A stretch of 44,085 nt of DNA, from positions 1 through 44,085 of the forward strand of contig JAFQKV010000068.1 in assembly GCA_017414715.1 (NCBI GenBank), given 5' to 3'. The notes beneath the pieces are model-generated. The model searched no databases. It saw only the letters and a list, made by a program, of their open reading frames with translations, and was not told the DNA's origin. Position 1 is the stretch's first letter, and every line of letters begins with the position of its first letter. A program made the position numbers and the translations under genes. Of this stretch, positions 42,347 through 44,085 are shown in pieces. Source of the stretch: Clostridia bacterium. Its GTDB lineage: Bacteria > Bacillota > Clostridia > Oscillospirales > QAMX01.

Positions 42347-42889
42347 ATGAAGCTTCTTTTTGCATCCGATATCCACGGCGATGCCCGGGCCTGCGCGGCA
42401 GTACTTGCCCGGGCAGAGGCTGAGGGAGCGGAACGCATCGTTCTGCTGGGCGATCTGCTCTACCACGGCCCCCGCAATCCCCTGCCCCCCGGCTTCGGTC
42501 CCAAGGAAACGGCGGCGCTTTTGAATGAGAATGCCGAAAAGCTTCTCTGCGTGCGGGGCAACTGCGATGCCGAGGTGGATCAGATGGTGCTCACCTTCCC
42601 CATGATGGCTGCCTACGCCTGGCTCTCCGTTGACGGCCGCACCGTCTACGCAACCCACGGCCACCACAACGGCCACGACGATCCCCCGCCCCTCCGCGAG
42701 GGCGAGATCCTGCTGCATGGCCACACCCATCTGCCCGCCCTGGAGCGGCGGGAGGGCTACGTGTACTTAAACCCCGGCTCCGTCTCCCTGCCCAAGGGCG
42801 GAAATCCACCCACATATATGATATGGGAGGACGGCACCGTCCACCTCTGCGGCATGGACGGAGAGCGGCTCCGCACCCTGCAGCTCTGA
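42347..42889 (+). CDS. YfcE-like metallophosphoesterase
   Basis: A 180-residue calcineurin-like phosphodiesterase of the YfcE/MJ0936 family. Metal ligands appear in order: FASDIHGDARA, LLGDLLYHGPRN, CVRGNCDAEVD, YATHGHHNGHD and LLHGHTHLPALE, then YLNPGSVSLPKGG. These enzymes cleave phosphodiester model substrates; the natural one is uncertain. It is the last gene of the long plus-strand operon, 9 nt after the oxidoreductase. The next terminator is at 43044-43080, with a palindromic repeat in the transcribed tail. Confidence 0.93.
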   Translation: MKLLFASDIHGDARACAAVLARAEAEGAERIVLLGDLLYHGPRNPLPPGFGPKETAALLNENAEKLLCVRGNCDAEVDQMVLTFPMMAAYAWLSVDGRTVYATHGHHNGHDDPPPLREGEILLHGHTHLPALERREGYVYLNPGSVSLPKGGNPPTYMIWEDGTVHLCGMDGERLRTLQL

Positions 42890-42969
42890 CAGATTTTCAA
42901 GCAAAAAAGCAGGAGGCTGAAGGGGTGCCTTCCATAAAGCAGGTTTACCTGCCGATAGAAAATCATCTT

Positions 42970-43042
42970 CGTAGGGGCGTTCGTATTTCGGCAAAGCCGA
43001 AATGGGTGAACATCCCGCGGGCGAACGCAGTTCACCCCTACG
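42970..43042. repeat. Nested palindromic repeat unit
   Basis: Outer inverted arms CGTAGGGG (42970-42977) and CCCCTACG (43035-43042) enclose a second pair CGTTCG (42978-42983)/CGAACG (43022-43027), a perfect inner hairpin ATTTCGGC-AAA-GCCGAAAT (42985-43003), and the palindrome CCCGCGGG. No reading frame. It resembles short mobile palindromes (MITE/REP type) common between clostridial genes. Confidence 0.6.
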
Positions 43043-43043
43043 G

Positions 43044-43080
43044 AAAAAGGACAGAAAAATTCACGTTTTCTGTCCTTTTT
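43044..43080 (+). terminator. Terminator of the long plus-strand operon
   Basis: A 15-bp perfect stem (43044-43058 with 43066-43080), 7-nt loop, ending in TTTTT. It abuts the palindromic repeat. Confidence 0.85.
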
Positions 43081-43141
43081 CATATGCCCTGCAAGATATA
43101 GTGTGTTACACTTTTAGGTGTACTGTCGGGTGTAATATAGC

Positions 43142-43259
43142 CTCCCTTGTGTAAAGGGAGGTGGCTTGCGAAGCAAGACAGAGGGATTGTAAAAGCTAAA
43201 AGTTCTCGTAACACAATCCCTCAGCCGCCTTCGGCGTCAGCTCCCTTTACACAAGGGAG
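43142..43259. repeat. MITE-like element with 19-bp terminal inverted repeats
   Basis: The perfect terminal inverted repeat is CTCCCTTGTGTAAAGGGAG (43142-43160), whose reverse complement is at 43241-43259. Inside are a second pair GAGGGATTGT (43181-43190)/ACAATCCCTC (43213-43222), and small hairpins CTTGC-GAA-GCAAG (43165-43177) and CGCC-TTC-GGCG (43226-43236). The about 118-bp unit has no coding capacity and folds end to end, like non-autonomous elements widely dispersed in gut clostridia. No target-site duplication is obvious. The stretch 42890-43356 otherwise holds no gene. Confidence 0.7.
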
Positions 43260-43332
43260 CCTTTGGTTTGTGCGCCCCGAAAGTCCGTCTTTTTTTCCTG
43301 ACAAGCACTGCTTTTGTGGACACAAAAGCGAA

Positions 43333-43351
43333 GCCCCGCGCGAGGCGGGGC
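43333..43351 (-). terminator. Probable terminator of the right-edge gene
   Basis: A perfect 7-bp GC stem (43333-43339 with 43345-43351), 5-nt loop, followed on the minus strand by TTCGCTTTTGTG. It lies just after the stop at 43357. A second palindrome, CTTTTGTG-GA-CACAAAAG (43311-43328), follows. Confidence 0.6.
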
Positions 43352-43356
43352 GAGAA

Positions 43357-44082
43357 TCATTTATGATAACCGCAATTTTTAGCAACTTTTACGAGACCTA
43401 CTTTTTCACAAACTGCTACTCCAAGAGGTGAGTCATCCTCGTCTGAGTTAGCGTTTCCAATGGTAGAATTATCTTTCAAACAAGTGTCAATCGCATACTT
43501 CCAGAGCAAATCAATAACTTTTTCTTCATTTGCTGAATTAATCGTAAAAACAGCTCCGATATCGTATTTTCTGAATTCACGAATTTGGTCAAGTGTAGGC
43601 ATTGCAAGACAGACAAGCTCTCCATTTTCAAATACACCCATCGGTTTCATACCAGCGTTGCCTTTCTCGTCAAAGTGAATTTGGATTGCTCTTACATGAC
43701 ATTCTGCACATCCACCGCTTTGCTTGAAGATTTTTATTAAAGGCATATCTTCTATGGTGAGCAAGCGAATTCCCATACCTTCATATTCAGGAACAGCAAC
43801 CGTATCTTTGGGATAAATCATATCGTATCCGTAACGGCAGGTAAGCCCTAACTTTGCTACTTCGGCATCAAAGAGCTCCCATTCCGTATCAACCGATCTG
43901 CGCACAGAGAATCTCGGATTTGTGAGTTTGCCGAAGAGTTTCAAATAAGTAAGCGCATCTTCCTCTGTTTCGCAGATAAGCATTACGGCAGGCTCTACGG
44001 AATTGTAATCCGATACATAAACAAAATGTTCAAGTGATTCGGGATTACCAAGTGTGAGAATTTCAGATTCTGCAACAGTCAT
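43357..44082 (-). CDS. Unidentified AT-rich gene, possibly partial at the right edge
   Basis: An open frame of 241 residues whose first ATG lies 3 bp from the window end, so the true start may be outside. Composition is AT-rich, unlike the GC-rich operon to its left. It reads MTVAESEILTLGNPESLEHF and later GYDMIYPKDTVAVPEYEGMG, with one Cys pair in GGCAECHVRAIQIHF. The C-terminal DSPLGVAVCEKVGLVKVAKN resembles the last helix-strand of GNAT acetyltransferases ('a...Ce+.Gf..v....g'), but the acetyl-CoA P-loop is not clear. I do not assign a function. A hairpin follows the stop. Confidence 0.6.
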   Translation of the reverse strand: MTVAESEILTLGNPESLEHFVYVSDYNSVEPAVMLICETEEDALTYLKLFGKLTNPRFSVRRSVDTEWELFDAEVAKLGLTCRYGYDMIYPKDTVAVPEYEGMGIRLLTIEDMPLIKIFKQSGGCAECHVRAIQIHFDEKGNAGMKPMGVFENGELVCLAMPTLDQIREFRKYDIGAVFTINSANEEKVIDLLWKYAIDTCLKDNSTIGNANSDEDDSPLGVAVCEKVGLVKVAKNCGYHK

Positions 44083-44085
44083 TCC

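Overview
The window is 44 kb of chromosome, apparently from a GC-rich, spore-forming, anaerobic gut-type Firmicute. An Oscillospirales/Ruminococcaceae-like clostridium is my best guess. The evidence is a cotJABC spore-coat operon, RNase Y followed by YmdB, a perfect CIRCE upstream of groES-groEL, an RqcH/TrmK/Nif3 cluster, clear AGGAGG-type ribosome binding sites, and small intergenic palindromes of the kind common in gut clostridia. Most genes are GC-rich. The two window edges (1-130 and 43357-44085) and the island at about 15.1-17.0 kb are clearly more AT-rich.

Layout. 0-7.4 kb: a sodium/solute symporter (PutP-like), then minus-strand genes for a MATE exporter, an SPFH protein overlapping a ribbon-helix-helix protein, a two-repeat DUF1508 protein, a PfkB sugar kinase and cotJABC (cotJA is a 55-codon gene). 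7.5-10.9 kb: a plus-strand operon of aldo/keto reductase, YidR-like DUF3748 protein and WYL regulator. 10.9-14.8 kb: a minus-strand operon rny, ymdB, yggS, an ECF S-component and a 53-residue membrane protein. 15.0-17.0 kb: tRNA-Gly(CCC), a stretch of short repeats, a 58-residue two-helix membrane protein and an XRE-TPR regulator divergent from a serine hydrolase.

18.4-23.6 kb: Na/Pi cotransporter with PhoU-like tail, a Crp/Fnr regulator, a three-gene ABC importer and a DUF1858 protein. A perfect dyad lies exactly at -41.5 of the predicted importer promoter, the class II position for Crp/Fnr activators. 23.7-31.2 kb (minus): lplA, rqcH, nif3, trmK, groEL, groES and a THUMP-type rRNA methyltransferase. 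31.3-33.9 kb (minus): two tandem, related TIM-barrel-like proteins of unknown function, with a promoter flanked by a near-perfect 17-bp direct repeat. 34.1-42.9 kb (plus): a long head-to-tail series of Lgt-like protein, secreted Ig-like-repeat protein, prfA, Sua5, coaE, M18 aminopeptidase, TtcA-like enzyme, Gfo/Idh/MocA oxidoreductase and YfcE-like phosphoesterase. 42.9-43.35 kb holds two palindromic repeats, and the right edge holds an unidentified AT-rich gene.

I saw no transposase, integrase, CRISPR array, phage gene or rRNA. The candidates for undescribed biology are the Crp/Fnr-ABC regulatory unit, the tandem barrel pair with its repeat-flanked promoter, the atypical Lgt paralogue beside a secreted repeat protein, the S-component next to YggS (possible vitamin B6 uptake), and the repeat/two-helix-protein cassette after the tRNA. 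All calls are by eye from sequence and remembered family motifs; no database search was run.
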